From an uncultured Collinsella sp. (GTDB lineage: Bacteria; Actinomycetota; Coriobacteriia; Coriobacteriales; Coriobacteriaceae), in contig CABUZF010000108.1 in assembly GCA_902495985.1 (NCBI GenBank), forward strand, positions 1 through 5,148: a stretch of DNA of 5,148 bases. The letters run 5' to 3'. Within the stretch, counting starts at the first letter, position 1, and each line of letters begins with the position of its first letter. Both the position numbers and the translations under genes were made by a program. Under the pieces are notes generated by a model, which was not told the DNA's origin, made no database searches, and saw nothing but the letters and a program-made list of their open reading frames with translations. Shown here piece after piece: positions 1 through 5,026 of the stretch.

Positions 1-2270
1 ATGCCGTCCTCGTCGAGGTTGGCAAGCATGTCCTCGGAGAGGTTCGGGATCTCGCGGGTAATTTCCTCGGGGCCGAGCTTGGTGTCGCGGGCGTCGATCT
101 CGTGACGGGTGATGTTGATGGTCGTCAGCAGGTCCTCGGCCACCAGACGCTCGGACACGACGATACCGTCCTCGTAGTTGAAGCCTTCCCACGGCATGTA
201 TGCCACGGTGAGGTTCTGACCCAGTGCGAGCTCGCCATGATCGGTCGAAGGACCGTCAGCCAGGGGCTCGCCCTGCTCAACGGTGTCACCGACGCGCACG
301 AGCGGACGGTGGTTGATGCAGGTGGACTGGTTGGAGCGCTGGTACTTGGCCAGGTGATACTCGTCCATGCCGCCGGCATGCTTGACGATAATCTTGGAGG
401 CGTCGGCAAAGATGACCTCGCCGGCGTTCTTGGCCAGGGTGACCTCGCCGGAGTCCAGAGCGGCGCGACGCTCCATGCCGGTACCGACATAGGGAGCGGC
501 AGGGTGAACCAGCGGCACGGCCTGGCGCTGCATGTTAGCGCCCATCAGCGTACGCTTGGCGTCGTCGTGCTCGAGGAACGGGATCAGCGTGGCTGCGACG
601 GAGAGCATCTGACGCGGCGAGACGTCCATGTAGTCGACGTCCTCGACAGGCACGTCGGCGGGAGCGCCGAAGGAGCCGTCGAAGTCGCGGGTACGGGCGA
701 TCACGGTGTGCGGGCGGACAAGCTTGCCCTCGGCATCGGTCGTGATGAACTCGTTGGTCTTGGGATCGAGCGGCGTGTTGGCCGGCGCGATGACGTGCTT
801 CTCTTCCTCGTCAGCGGTCATCCAGTCGATCTGGTCGGTGGCAACGCCGTTCTCGACGCGGCGGAACGGAGCTTCGATGAAGCCGTACTCGTTGACGCGG
901 GCGTAGAGGGCGAGCGAGCCGATCAGGCCGATGTTGGGGCCTTCGGGGGTCTCGATCGGGCACATGCGGCTGTAGTGCGAGTTGTGAACGTCGCGGACGG
1001 CCGTCGGCACGTTGGTGCGGCGGCTGGAGCCGGACTTGTGGCCGGCAAGACCACCAGGGCCGAGTGCGGACAGACGGCGCTTGTGGGTCAGACCGGTCAG
1101 GGGGTTCGCCTGGTCCATGAACTGCGAGAGCTGCGAGGAACCGAAGAACTCCTTGATGGAGGCCACGATCGGGCGGATGTTGATGAGCGACTGCGGGGTG
1201 ATCTCGTCGATGTCCTGGGAGCTCATGCGCTCACGGACGACGCGCTCCATACGGCTCATGCCGATACGGAACTGATTGGCGACGAGCTCGCCGACGGTAC
1301 GGATGCGGCGGTTGCCGAAGTGGTCGATGTCGTCGACCTTGAAGCCCTGCTCGCCGGCGGCGAGGGACAGCAGGTAGCGCAGCGTAGCGACGATATCCTC
1401 GTCGGTGAGCACCGTGACCTCTTCCTCGGTGGTGAGGTTGAGCTTCTTGTTGACCTTATAACGACCGACGCGGGCCAGATCGTAGCGCTGCGGGTTGAAG
1501 AGCAGGCCCTCGAGCAGGCTGCGGGAGGCATCCACGGTGGGAGGCTCGCCCGGGCGCAGGCGACGGTAGATCTCGATAAGAGCATCCTCGCGGGTAAGGG
1601 CGGTATCGCGCTCCAGGGTGCGCTTAATCACATCGGAGTTGCCGAGCAACTCGATGATGTCGTCGTTGGTGACGGCGATGCCAAGGGCGCGCAGGAACAT
1701 CGTGGCGCTCTGCTTGCGCTTACGGTCGATGGAGACCATGAGCTGGTCGCGCTTGTCGACCTCAAACTCGAGCCAGGCACCGCGGGACGGGATGATCTGG
1801 GCCTTGTAGATCTGCTTGCCCGAATCCATCTCGGAGCTGTAGTACACGCCCGGGGAGCGGACGAGCTGCGAGACGACGATACGCTCGGTACCGTTGATGA
1901 TGAAGGTGCCCTGATCGGTCATCATGGGGAAGTCGCCCATGAAGACGAGCTGCTCCTTGATCTCGCCGGTCTCTTTGTTGGTGAGACGGACGTCAGTCAG
2001 AAGCGGAGCCTGATAGGTCATGTCCTTCTCGCGGCACTCCTCGACGGTGTGCGCGGGGTCGCCGAACTGATGCTCGCCGAAGGTAACCTCGAGAACATGG
2101 TTCTGGCTCTGGATGGGGCTGGATTCCTTGAACGCCTCACGAAGGCCCTCGTCCTTAAAACGCTCAAAGGATTCCCTTTGAACAGAGATAAGGTTGGGGA
2201 GCTCCATGGCCTCCGGGATTTTCCCGAAGCTGACGCGCTTGCGCTCAGTGGCAGTGTATGCGTAGGTCAC
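1..2270 (-). CDS. rpoB: RNA polymerase beta subunit, N-terminal 756 codons (partial)
   Basis: Beta subunit of DNA-directed RNA polymerase, a cytoplasmic enzyme. The frame is open from a GTG at 2270 to the left edge, so about the last third of the usual ~1150-residue actinobacterial protein is missing. Visible landmarks are QLVRSPGVYY near the N-terminus, the rifampicin region FFGSSQLSQFMDQANPLTGL at residues 375-394 continuing to LGPGGL (403-408), CPIETPEGPNIGLIGSL (437-453), MDVSPRQM, LMGANMQRQAVPLV, and FNYEDGIVVSE (697-707). E700 and D701 there match E. coli E813/D814 near the active site. F375 aligns with E. coli F505, so the large E. coli insert is absent. The GTG is chosen because AAGGAGG lies 9 nt upstream and the protein begins with the usual YTATERKRVSFGKI stretch. 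The canonical rifamycin-contact residues (Q383, F384, D386, H396, R399, S401, L403) are wild type. Residues 409-424 are highly unusual (see findings). rpoC is expected beyond the edge. Confidence 0.98.
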   Translation of the reverse strand, partial: MTYAYTATERKRVSFGKIPEAMELPNLISVQRESFERFKDEGLREAFKESSPIQSQNHVLEVTFGEHQFGDPAHTVEECREKDMTYQAPLLTDVRLTNKETGEIKEQLVFMGDFPMMTDQGTFIINGTERIVVSQLVRSPGVYYSSEMDSGKQIYKAQIIPSRGAWLEFEVDKRDQLMVSIDRKRKQSATMFLRALGIAVTNDDIIELLGNSDVIKRTLERDTALTREDALIEIYRRLRPGEPPTVDASRSLLEGLLFNPQRYDLARVGRYKVNKKLNLTTEEEVTVLTDEDIVATLRYLLSLAAGEQGFKVDDIDHFGNRRIRTVGELVANQFRIGMSRMERVVRERMSSQDIDEITPQSLINIRPIVASIKEFFGSSQLSQFMDQANPLTGLTHKRRLSALGPGGLAGHKSGSSRRTNVPTAVRDVHNSHYSRMCPIETPEGPNIGLIGSLALYARVNEYGFIEAPFRRVENGVATDQIDWMTADEEEKHVIAPANTPLDPKTNEFITTDAEGKLVRPHTVIARTRDFDGSFGAPADVPVEDVDYMDVSPRQMLSVAATLIPFLEHDDAKRTLMGANMQRQAVPLVHPAAPYVGTGMERRAALDSGEVTLAKNAGEVIFADASKIIVKHAGGMDEYHLAKYQRSNQSTCINHRPLVRVGDTVEQGEPLADGPSTDHGELALGQNLTVAYMPWEGFNYEDGIVVSERLVAEDLLTTINITRHEIDARDTKLGPEEITREIPNLSEDMLANLDEDG

Positions 2271-2279
2271 CAGGTTTTT

Positions 2280-2287
2280 CCTCCTTC
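2280..2287 (-). promoter_or_regulatory. rpoB ribosome binding site
   Basis: On the minus strand AAGGAGGA ends 8-9 nt before the GTG at 2270. It is a near-perfect anti-16S match and decides the non-ATG start. The next in-frame ATG lies inside the conserved N-terminus (PEAMELPNL), too late to be the start. Confidence 0.85.
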
Positions 2288-2306
2288 ACGGAAATGCTCG
2301 GTGGAT

Positions 2307-2327
2307 TGGCGAGGCATAGCTTCGCCA
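2307..2327 (-). other. Hairpin in the rpoB 5' untranslated region
   Basis: TGGCGA and TCGCCA form a 6-bp inverted repeat around a 9-nt loop. It sits about 20 nt upstream of the rpoB Shine-Dalgarno sequence, within the predicted untranslated leader. No U-tract follows, so it is not a terminator. It could be an RNA stability or translational element, but nothing in the sequence shows this directly. Confidence 0.4.
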
Positions 2328-2343
2328 GTTATCGCAACCTAAT

Positions 2344-2371
2344 AGTTTATCAGGTACCGACCGTTGAGCAA
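2344..2371 (-). promoter_or_regulatory. Probable rpoB promoter (extended -10)
   Basis: On the minus strand TTGCTC (2366-2371) is followed after 16 nt by TAAACT (2344-2349). TG sits one base before the -10, giving an extended -10. The predicted start is near 2337, leaving a leader of about 67 nt. A-rich runs upstream (AAAAACT twice, period 17, at 2392-2415) could help as an UP-like element. Each hexamer is imperfect, so this is the best candidate rather than a certain promoter. A promoter somewhere here is required because a strong terminator closes galU. Confidence 0.5.
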
Positions 2372-2417
2372 GAAAAGCCTTGACGCGATTGAGTTTTTGG
2401 AGTAGCAAAGTTTTTCG

Positions 2418-2474
2418 ACAGAAAATGCGCAGGTAAATATATGTGTATCGAACACCTGTTCATATATTTTCTGT
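2418..2474. repeat. Nested inverted repeats in the galU-rpoB gap
   Basis: Two perfect 9-bp inverted repeats enclose the SOS-like box. AAATATATG (2435-2443) pairs with CATATATTT (2461-2469). ACAGAAAAT (2418-2426) pairs with ATTTTCTGT (2466-2474). They have different centres, and neither is followed by a U-tract, so they look more like protein-binding or cruciform-prone DNA than a terminator. A short inverted repeat TCTGT-GA-ACAGA (2470-2481) adjoins them. Confidence 0.55.
2449..2462. promoter_or_regulatory. LexA/SOS-box-like palindrome
   Basis: CGAACACCTGTTCA contains GAAC-N4-GTTC. This is the core of the LexA (DinR) operator known from Bacillus and actinobacteria, whose consensus is CGAAC-N4-GTTCG. 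It lies in the galU-rpoB gap, about 180 nt upstream of the rpoB start. On the plus strand a promoter-like pair, TCGACA (2415-2420) with 17 nt to TATATG (2438-2443), would put the box on the start site. A weaker minus-strand pair, TTGCTG (2486-2491) with 17 nt to AATATA (2463-2468), would do likewise toward rpoB. LexA binding is an inference. Confidence 0.4.
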
Positions 2475-2504
2475 GAACAGAGAGCCAGCAATCGCAGCTC
2501 TTAT

Positions 2505-2538
2505 AAAAAAACGGGTGCAGACCGAAGTCCGCACCCGT
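2505..2538 (-). terminator. Intrinsic terminator of galU
   Basis: On the minus strand ACGGGTGC and GCACCCGT, with GGAC/GTCU inside, form a continuous 12-bp stem with one G-U pair. A cUUCGg tetraloop (fold-stabilising) caps it, and a run of seven T follows. It begins 20 nt after the galU stop, so it should separate galU from rpoB. There is no T-run in the plus direction. Confidence 0.93.
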
Positions 2539-2558
2539 AAATATCGTTGCCCGAAGGC

Positions 2559-3467
2559 TTACTTGCGCATCAAGCCGCCGCGCTCGTCGATGGCATCCCA
2601 GAAGGCGCTTGCAAAGCGAGGGTCGCTTGCAGCCATGAGGGCGTTGGTGGCCATCCAACCAGACGGGGTACCGGTGTCGTAGCCCGACAGCGGGTCGATG
2701 ACGACAGCGTACATGGCCTCACGGTCGAGCGAGCGGGCCATGGCGTCGGTCAGCTGGATCTCGCCACCCTTACCGGCCTGCTGATCGGCCAGCAGGTCCA
2801 TAACCAGCGGAGACAGGAGGTAGCGACCGACGATGTACAGGTTGGACGGAGCCGCCTCGGGGGCAGGCTTCTCCACCAGGCCGCCGATGCGCCACACGGC
2901 ACCCGGCTCGCCATCGGCAACATCCTCGGCGCCCTCGAGCGAGCCCACGCGCTCACCGGCGATAACGCCGTAGCGGCTAACTTCCTCGGGAGCACACGCG
3001 GCAACGGCGATAACCGAAGCGCCACCGTGCTCCTTGGAGACGGCCAGCATCTTGTCGCAGATATCACGGTTGGGCACAACGTAGTCGCCCAAAAGAACCA
3101 GGAAGTTCTCCCCCGCCACAGCGTCGGCGGCAGAGCGAATGGCGTGACCGAGACCCTTGGGCTCGTACTGATAGCGGAAGTCGACCGGCATACCGCCCGC
3201 ATGGGCGACAGCGTCGGCGTAGGCGTCCTTACCGCGCTCGCGCAGCAGGTTCTCGAGCGAGCGGTCGGGCTGGAAGTAGTTCAGCAGCTCGGGCTTGCCG
3301 GGCGAGGTAACGATGATGGCGTCGTCGACCTCCTCGGGGTCAAGCGCTTCCTCGACGACATACTGGATGACCGGCTTGTCGAGAACCGGCAGCATCTCTT
3401 TGGGCGTGCACTTGGTGCCAGGCAGAAAACGCGTGCCAAGACCGGCGGCGGGGATGATTGCCTTCAT
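2559..3467 (-). CDS. galU: UTP-glucose-1-phosphate uridylyltransferase
   Basis: Makes UDP-glucose and pyrophosphate from UTP and glucose-1-phosphate in the cytoplasm, supplying glycolipid, capsule or cell-wall glycosylation and galactose metabolism. It has 302 residues, the usual bacterial GalU length. The N-terminal nucleotide-binding signature is AAGLGTRFLPGTK (7-19) followed by PKEMLPVLDKPVIQYVVEEA (22-41). YEPKGLGHAI (101-110), the LLGD metal-binding Asp (D128), VEKP with the catalytic-type Lys (K200), GGEIQLTDAM (234-243) and GYDTGTPSG (262-270) all match the family. The residue after D128 is Tyr, where Gram-positive homologues often have a second Asp. The ATG start is supported by the signature spacing. 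An AAAGGA lies 12 nt upstream, a slightly long gap. Terminators sit on both sides (3720-3752 and 2505-2538), so galU appears to be its own transcription unit between rplL and rpoB. Two hairpins precede the RBS. Confidence 0.97.
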   Translation of the reverse strand: MKAIIPAAGLGTRFLPGTKCTPKEMLPVLDKPVIQYVVEEALDPEEVDDAIIVTSPGKPELLNYFQPDRSLENLLRERGKDAYADAVAHAGGMPVDFRYQYEPKGLGHAIRSAADAVAGENFLVLLGDYVVPNRDICDKMLAVSKEHGGASVIAVAACAPEEVSRYGVIAGERVGSLEGAEDVADGEPGAVWRIGGLVEKPAPEAAPSNLYIVGRYLLSPLVMDLLADQQAGKGGEIQLTDAMARSLDREAMYAVVIDPLSGYDTGTPSGWMATNALMAASDPRFASAFWDAIDERGGLMRK

Positions 3468-3489
3468 AGTATTCAGGGATCCTTTCGCA

Positions 3490-3528
3490 GGCGCAAATAG
3501 CGCCCGTGTATGCGGCTCACCGGCCGCA
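3490..3528 (-). other. Two hairpins in the galU leader
   Basis: TGCGGC-N6-GCCGCA (3511-3528) and GGCGC-N5-GCGCC (3490-3504) are perfect inverted repeats in tandem just upstream of the galU Shine-Dalgarno sequence (about 3479-3484). They lack U-tails. They could tune mRNA stability or ribosome access, but no known riboswitch class is recognised. Confidence 0.45.
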
Positions 3529-3561
3529 GACCAAATTGCGATACCGGGTTATCTTACCGCT

Positions 3562-3577
3562 GTTAATTAACGTTAAT
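3562..3577. repeat. Overlapping palindromes upstream of galU
   Basis: GTTAATTAACGTTAAT consists of two overlapping perfect palindromes, GTTAATTAAC (3562-3571) and ATTAACGTTAAT (3566-3577). That is three GTTAAT half-sites in alternating orientation. It lies about 95 nt upstream of galU, close to the best promoter candidate, and looks like an operator for a dimeric regulator. The regulator is unknown. Confidence 0.45.
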
Positions 3578-3719
3578 GCAGGCAAGCGCCATTCTTCAGC
3601 AGGTCAACGCAAATTATTGCTCGAATGGTGCAACTTTATCGCCCAACGGTAGCGACCCCAAAGCACCGCAAGCGGAAGCAATTTGCATGCCGAGTCAGCA
3701 AAATAGAGGGATCATAACG

Positions 3720-3752
3720 AAAAAGACGGGGCTCGCAATGCGAACCCCGTCT
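3720..3752 (-). terminator. Intrinsic terminator of the rplJ-rplL operon
   Basis: On the minus strand AGACGGGG and CCCCGTCT, extended by UUCGC/GCGAG, form a stem of about 13 bp with a three-base loop, followed by TTTTT. It starts 27 nt after the rplL stop. It should end the ribosomal-protein transcript before galU. Confidence 0.92.
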
Positions 3753-3779
3753 GCAAAGAAATCTGGCGAGAAAGCCTGA

Positions 3780-4157
3780 TTACTTGAGGGTGACAGCAGC
3801 GCCAGCAGCCTCGAGCTTCTCCTTGGCAGCCTCGGCGTCCTCCTTCTTAGCACCCTCGAGAACAGCCTTGGGAGCGCCCTCGACGACCTCCTTGGCCTCC
3901 TTCAGGCCAAGGTTGGTGAGCTCACGGACGGCCTTGATGACCTGGATCTTGTTGTCGCCGAAGCCCTCGAGCACGACGTCAAACTCGGTCTTCTCCTCGG
4001 CCTCAGCAGCGCCAGCAGCGGGAGCGGCGACAACGGCGGCAGGAGCAGCGGCGGAAACGCCGAAGGTGTCCTCGATAGCCTTAACGAGCTCGGAAGCCTC
4101 GAGAAGGGTCATTTCCTTAAGAGCATCGATGATCTCATCGGTGGTAAGCTTAGCCAT
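3780..4157 (-). CDS. rplL: 50S ribosomal protein L7/L12
   Basis: The acidic stalk protein, present as multiple dimers on L10, that recruits and stimulates translation GTPases (EF-Tu, EF-G, IF2). The 125 residues are the usual length. The N-terminal dimerisation helices are MAKLTTDEIIDALKEMTLLE onward (about 1-32). An Ala/Pro/Val-rich flexible hinge follows (about 34-52). The globular C-terminal domain starts at KTEFDVVL (56-63) and includes NLGLKEAKEVVE (82-93) and ends in KLEAAGAAVTLK. The ATG at 4157 is chosen over an in-frame ATG 33 nt upstream because AAAGGA lies 7 nt before it and L7/L12 proteins begin MAKL. The gene follows rplJ after 102 nt in the same operon and is closed by a terminator 27 nt downstream. 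Confidence 0.98.
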   Translation of the reverse strand: MAKLTTDEIIDALKEMTLLEASELVKAIEDTFGVSAAAPAAVVAAPAAGAAEAEEKTEFDVVLEGFGDNKIQVIKAVRELTNLGLKEAKEVVEGAPKAVLEGAKKEDAEAAKEKLEAAGAAVTLK

Positions 4158-4176
4158 TTCTAAGTCCTTTCGGTTT

Positions 4177-4244
4177 CCGTGCGGATGCACGGAGATCAGT
4201 TAAAACACGGCGCGAATGCGCCAGGGGTGCGGCGTTGCCGCCGC
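4177..4244 (-). other. Three tandem hairpins between rplJ and rplL
   Basis: Three perfect inverted repeats lie in order on the minus strand: GCGGCG-GCAA-CGCCGC (4229-4244, a GNRA tetraloop), GGCGC-ATTC-GCGCC (4209-4222) and CCGTGC-ATCC-GCACGG (4177-4192). The middle one is followed by GTGTTTTAA, a weak U-rich tail that could make it a leaky terminator. The last lies just upstream of the rplL Shine-Dalgarno sequence. They may set processing, stability or translation so that L7/L12 is made in excess over L10; that role is inferred. Confidence 0.5.
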
Positions 4245-4259
4245 GGGTGAAAACAGCGA

Positions 4260-4781
4260 CTAGGCTGCCTTCTGCTCGGAGACCTGCTGGATCGAACGAG
4301 CGAGACCAGAGGAAACGCCGTTGACGCAGACAGCGATGTCGCGAGCGAAACCGGAGATGAGACCGGCGATCTGGCCGAGAAGCTGATCCTTGGTGGGCAG
4401 CTCGGCGATAGCCTTAACATCATCAGCGGAAACGGCCTTGCCGTCGGAGATACCGCCCTTGATCTCAAGGACGCCCTTGGACTTAGCAGAGAAGTCCTTA
4501 AGGGCCTTGGCGGCCTCGACCGGCTCGGACTCGTAGAACACATAAGCGACGGGGCCGGCGAGAATCTCGTCGAGCTCGGGCTGCTCCTGGTTCTTGAGAG
4601 CGATCTTGACCAGGTTGTTCTTGTAGACCTTCATCTCGGCGCCGCACTCGCGAAGCTGATGACGCAGCTCCTGAGCCTGCTTAACCGTCAGACCGTTGTA
4701 GTTGACGACGAACAGACCGGCGTTCTCGGCGATACGGGACTCGATCTCTGCAACCTTGTCGATTTTGTACTGCTGGGGCAT
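4260..4781 (-). CDS. rplJ: 50S ribosomal protein L10
   Basis: The stalk base protein: it binds 23S rRNA next to L11 and carries L7/L12 dimers. In many bacteria the L10-L12 complex also represses its own operon by binding the mRNA leader. The 173 residues are typical. The N-terminal RNA-binding domain contains KIDKVAEIESRI, LFVVNYNGLTVKQAQELR (23-40), the KVYKNNLVKIAL core (51-62) and the GPVAYVFY strand (76-83), then KGGISDGK (108-115) and ELPTKDQLLGQ (127-137). The C-terminal helix (about 130-170) is the L12-binding part. The ATG at 4781 is preceded by AGGAGG with an 8-nt gap. It is the first gene of a two-gene unit with rplL. A recognisable L10 leader and attenuator lie upstream, implying autogenous control. 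Confidence 0.98.
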   Translation of the reverse strand: MPQQYKIDKVAEIESRIAENAGLFVVNYNGLTVKQAQELRHQLRECGAEMKVYKNNLVKIALKNQEQPELDEILAGPVAYVFYESEPVEAAKALKDFSAKSKGVLEIKGGISDGKAVSADDVKAIAELPTKDQLLGQIAGLISGFARDIAVCVNGVSSGLARSIQQVSEQKAA

Positions 4782-4846
4782 GAATTACACCTCCTCGAAT
4801 TCTTTCCGGGCACGGTCCGCCACAAGGACGTGACGGGGGCATGTCC

Positions 4847-4883
4847 AAAAAGAAAGCCCCCGCGCTGCATGAGCGACGGGGGC
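4847..4883 (-). terminator. Attenuator terminator in the rplJ leader
   Basis: On the minus strand GCCCCCG (4877-4883) pairs with CGGGGGC (4856-4862), with an inner CGCT/AGCG stem and one bulged U, followed by TTTCTTTTT. It sits between the L10-binding leader and the rplJ start, about 65 nt before the gene, so it can stop transcription before rplJ. L10-L12-dependent attenuation of rplJL is known in Bacillus subtilis; the same here is inferred from layout. Flanking ATGTC (4889-4893) can pair with GACAT on either side. Confidence 0.85.
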
Positions 4884-4894
4884 GAGAAGACATA

Positions 4895-4980
4895 TCTACT
4901 CGACCACCTCGGCTGGCGGGATGTCCCATTAAGCTCGCGGGCGATGCCCGTTTGCACCGGCTGTCTCTGGCAGCGGATTC
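4895..4980 (-). promoter_or_regulatory. Ribosomal protein L10 leader RNA
   Basis: The minus-strand leader contains the elements I associate with the L10 leader family: CCAGAGACAGCCGGTG, a CGGGC-ATC-GCCCG hairpin, TTAATGGGACATCCC and GCCGAGGTGG. The GCCGAGGT and TTAAT blocks match the conserved binding site as I recall it. It is followed by the attenuator terminator and then rplJ, the expected order. L10 bound with L12 dimers would stabilise this fold and favour termination or reduced translation. Boundaries are approximate. Confidence 0.8.
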
Positions 4981-4997
4981 GTGCGTGAACCAAAAGT

Positions 4998-5026
4998 ATT
5001 ATGGCGGGGACCCCGGCGTCGGTCAA
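4998..5026 (-). promoter_or_regulatory. rplJ-rplL operon promoter
   Basis: On the minus strand TTGACC (5021-5026) and CATAAT (4998-5003) are separated by exactly 17 nt. Each matches five of six sigma-70 consensus bases. Transcription should start near 4991, giving a leader of about 210 nt that includes the L10 leader and attenuator. The spacer contains GGGG-T-CCCC, a short perfect inverted repeat that might be an operator or simply GC-rich filler. Confidence 0.85.

Larger units (their letters stand above)
3468..3719. other. Intergenic region upstream of galU
   Basis: About 250 nt with no supported gene. Expected to carry the galU promoter, because a terminator precedes it. The best minus-strand candidate is TTAACA (3560-3565) with 17 nt to TATCGC (3537-3542); the -10 is poor, so I do not call it as a feature. 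The stretch also holds an overlapping palindrome cluster and two leader hairpins, listed separately. Short open frames on the plus strand (for example from 3576) lack a Shine-Dalgarno sequence and family resemblance. Confidence 0.6.

Noticed and set aside
1046..1148. Rifamycin resistance substitutions in the rifampicin region
   Set aside because: Residues aligned with E. coli 513, 514, 516, 526, 529, 531 and 533 are wild type. A388 (E. coli N518) is common in Gram-positive sequences. Only the fork loop beyond it is unusual.
102..2342. Plus-strand open frame of 746 codons
   Set aside because: Lies entirely antisense to rpoB. Its protein is a low-complexity mirror of the rpoB codon pattern (rich in V, D, G, L, A) with no family resemblance. 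Long antisense frames are common opposite highly expressed GC-rich genes.
2379..2407. Plus-strand TTGACG with 17 nt to TAGCAA as a promoter
   Set aside because: The -10 is a poor match and no gene follows on the plus strand.
2350..2658. Minus-strand 102-codon frame and plus-strand 79-codon frame (2443-2682) in the galU-rpoB gap
   Set aside because: Both overlap the galU 3' end and run through its terminator, lack Shine-Dalgarno sequences and show no recognisable protein features. The plus frame is only of interest if the SOS-like promoter proves real.
2547..3500. Plus-strand open frame of 317 codons
   Set aside because: Antisense to galU over its whole length; the minus frame has complete GalU signatures and its own terminator.
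4158..4190. Upstream in-frame ATG extending rplL by 11 codons
   Set aside because: No RBS at the proper distance, and it lies in the hairpin preceding rplL. The MAKL start at 4157 has a well-spaced AAAGGA and matches the family.
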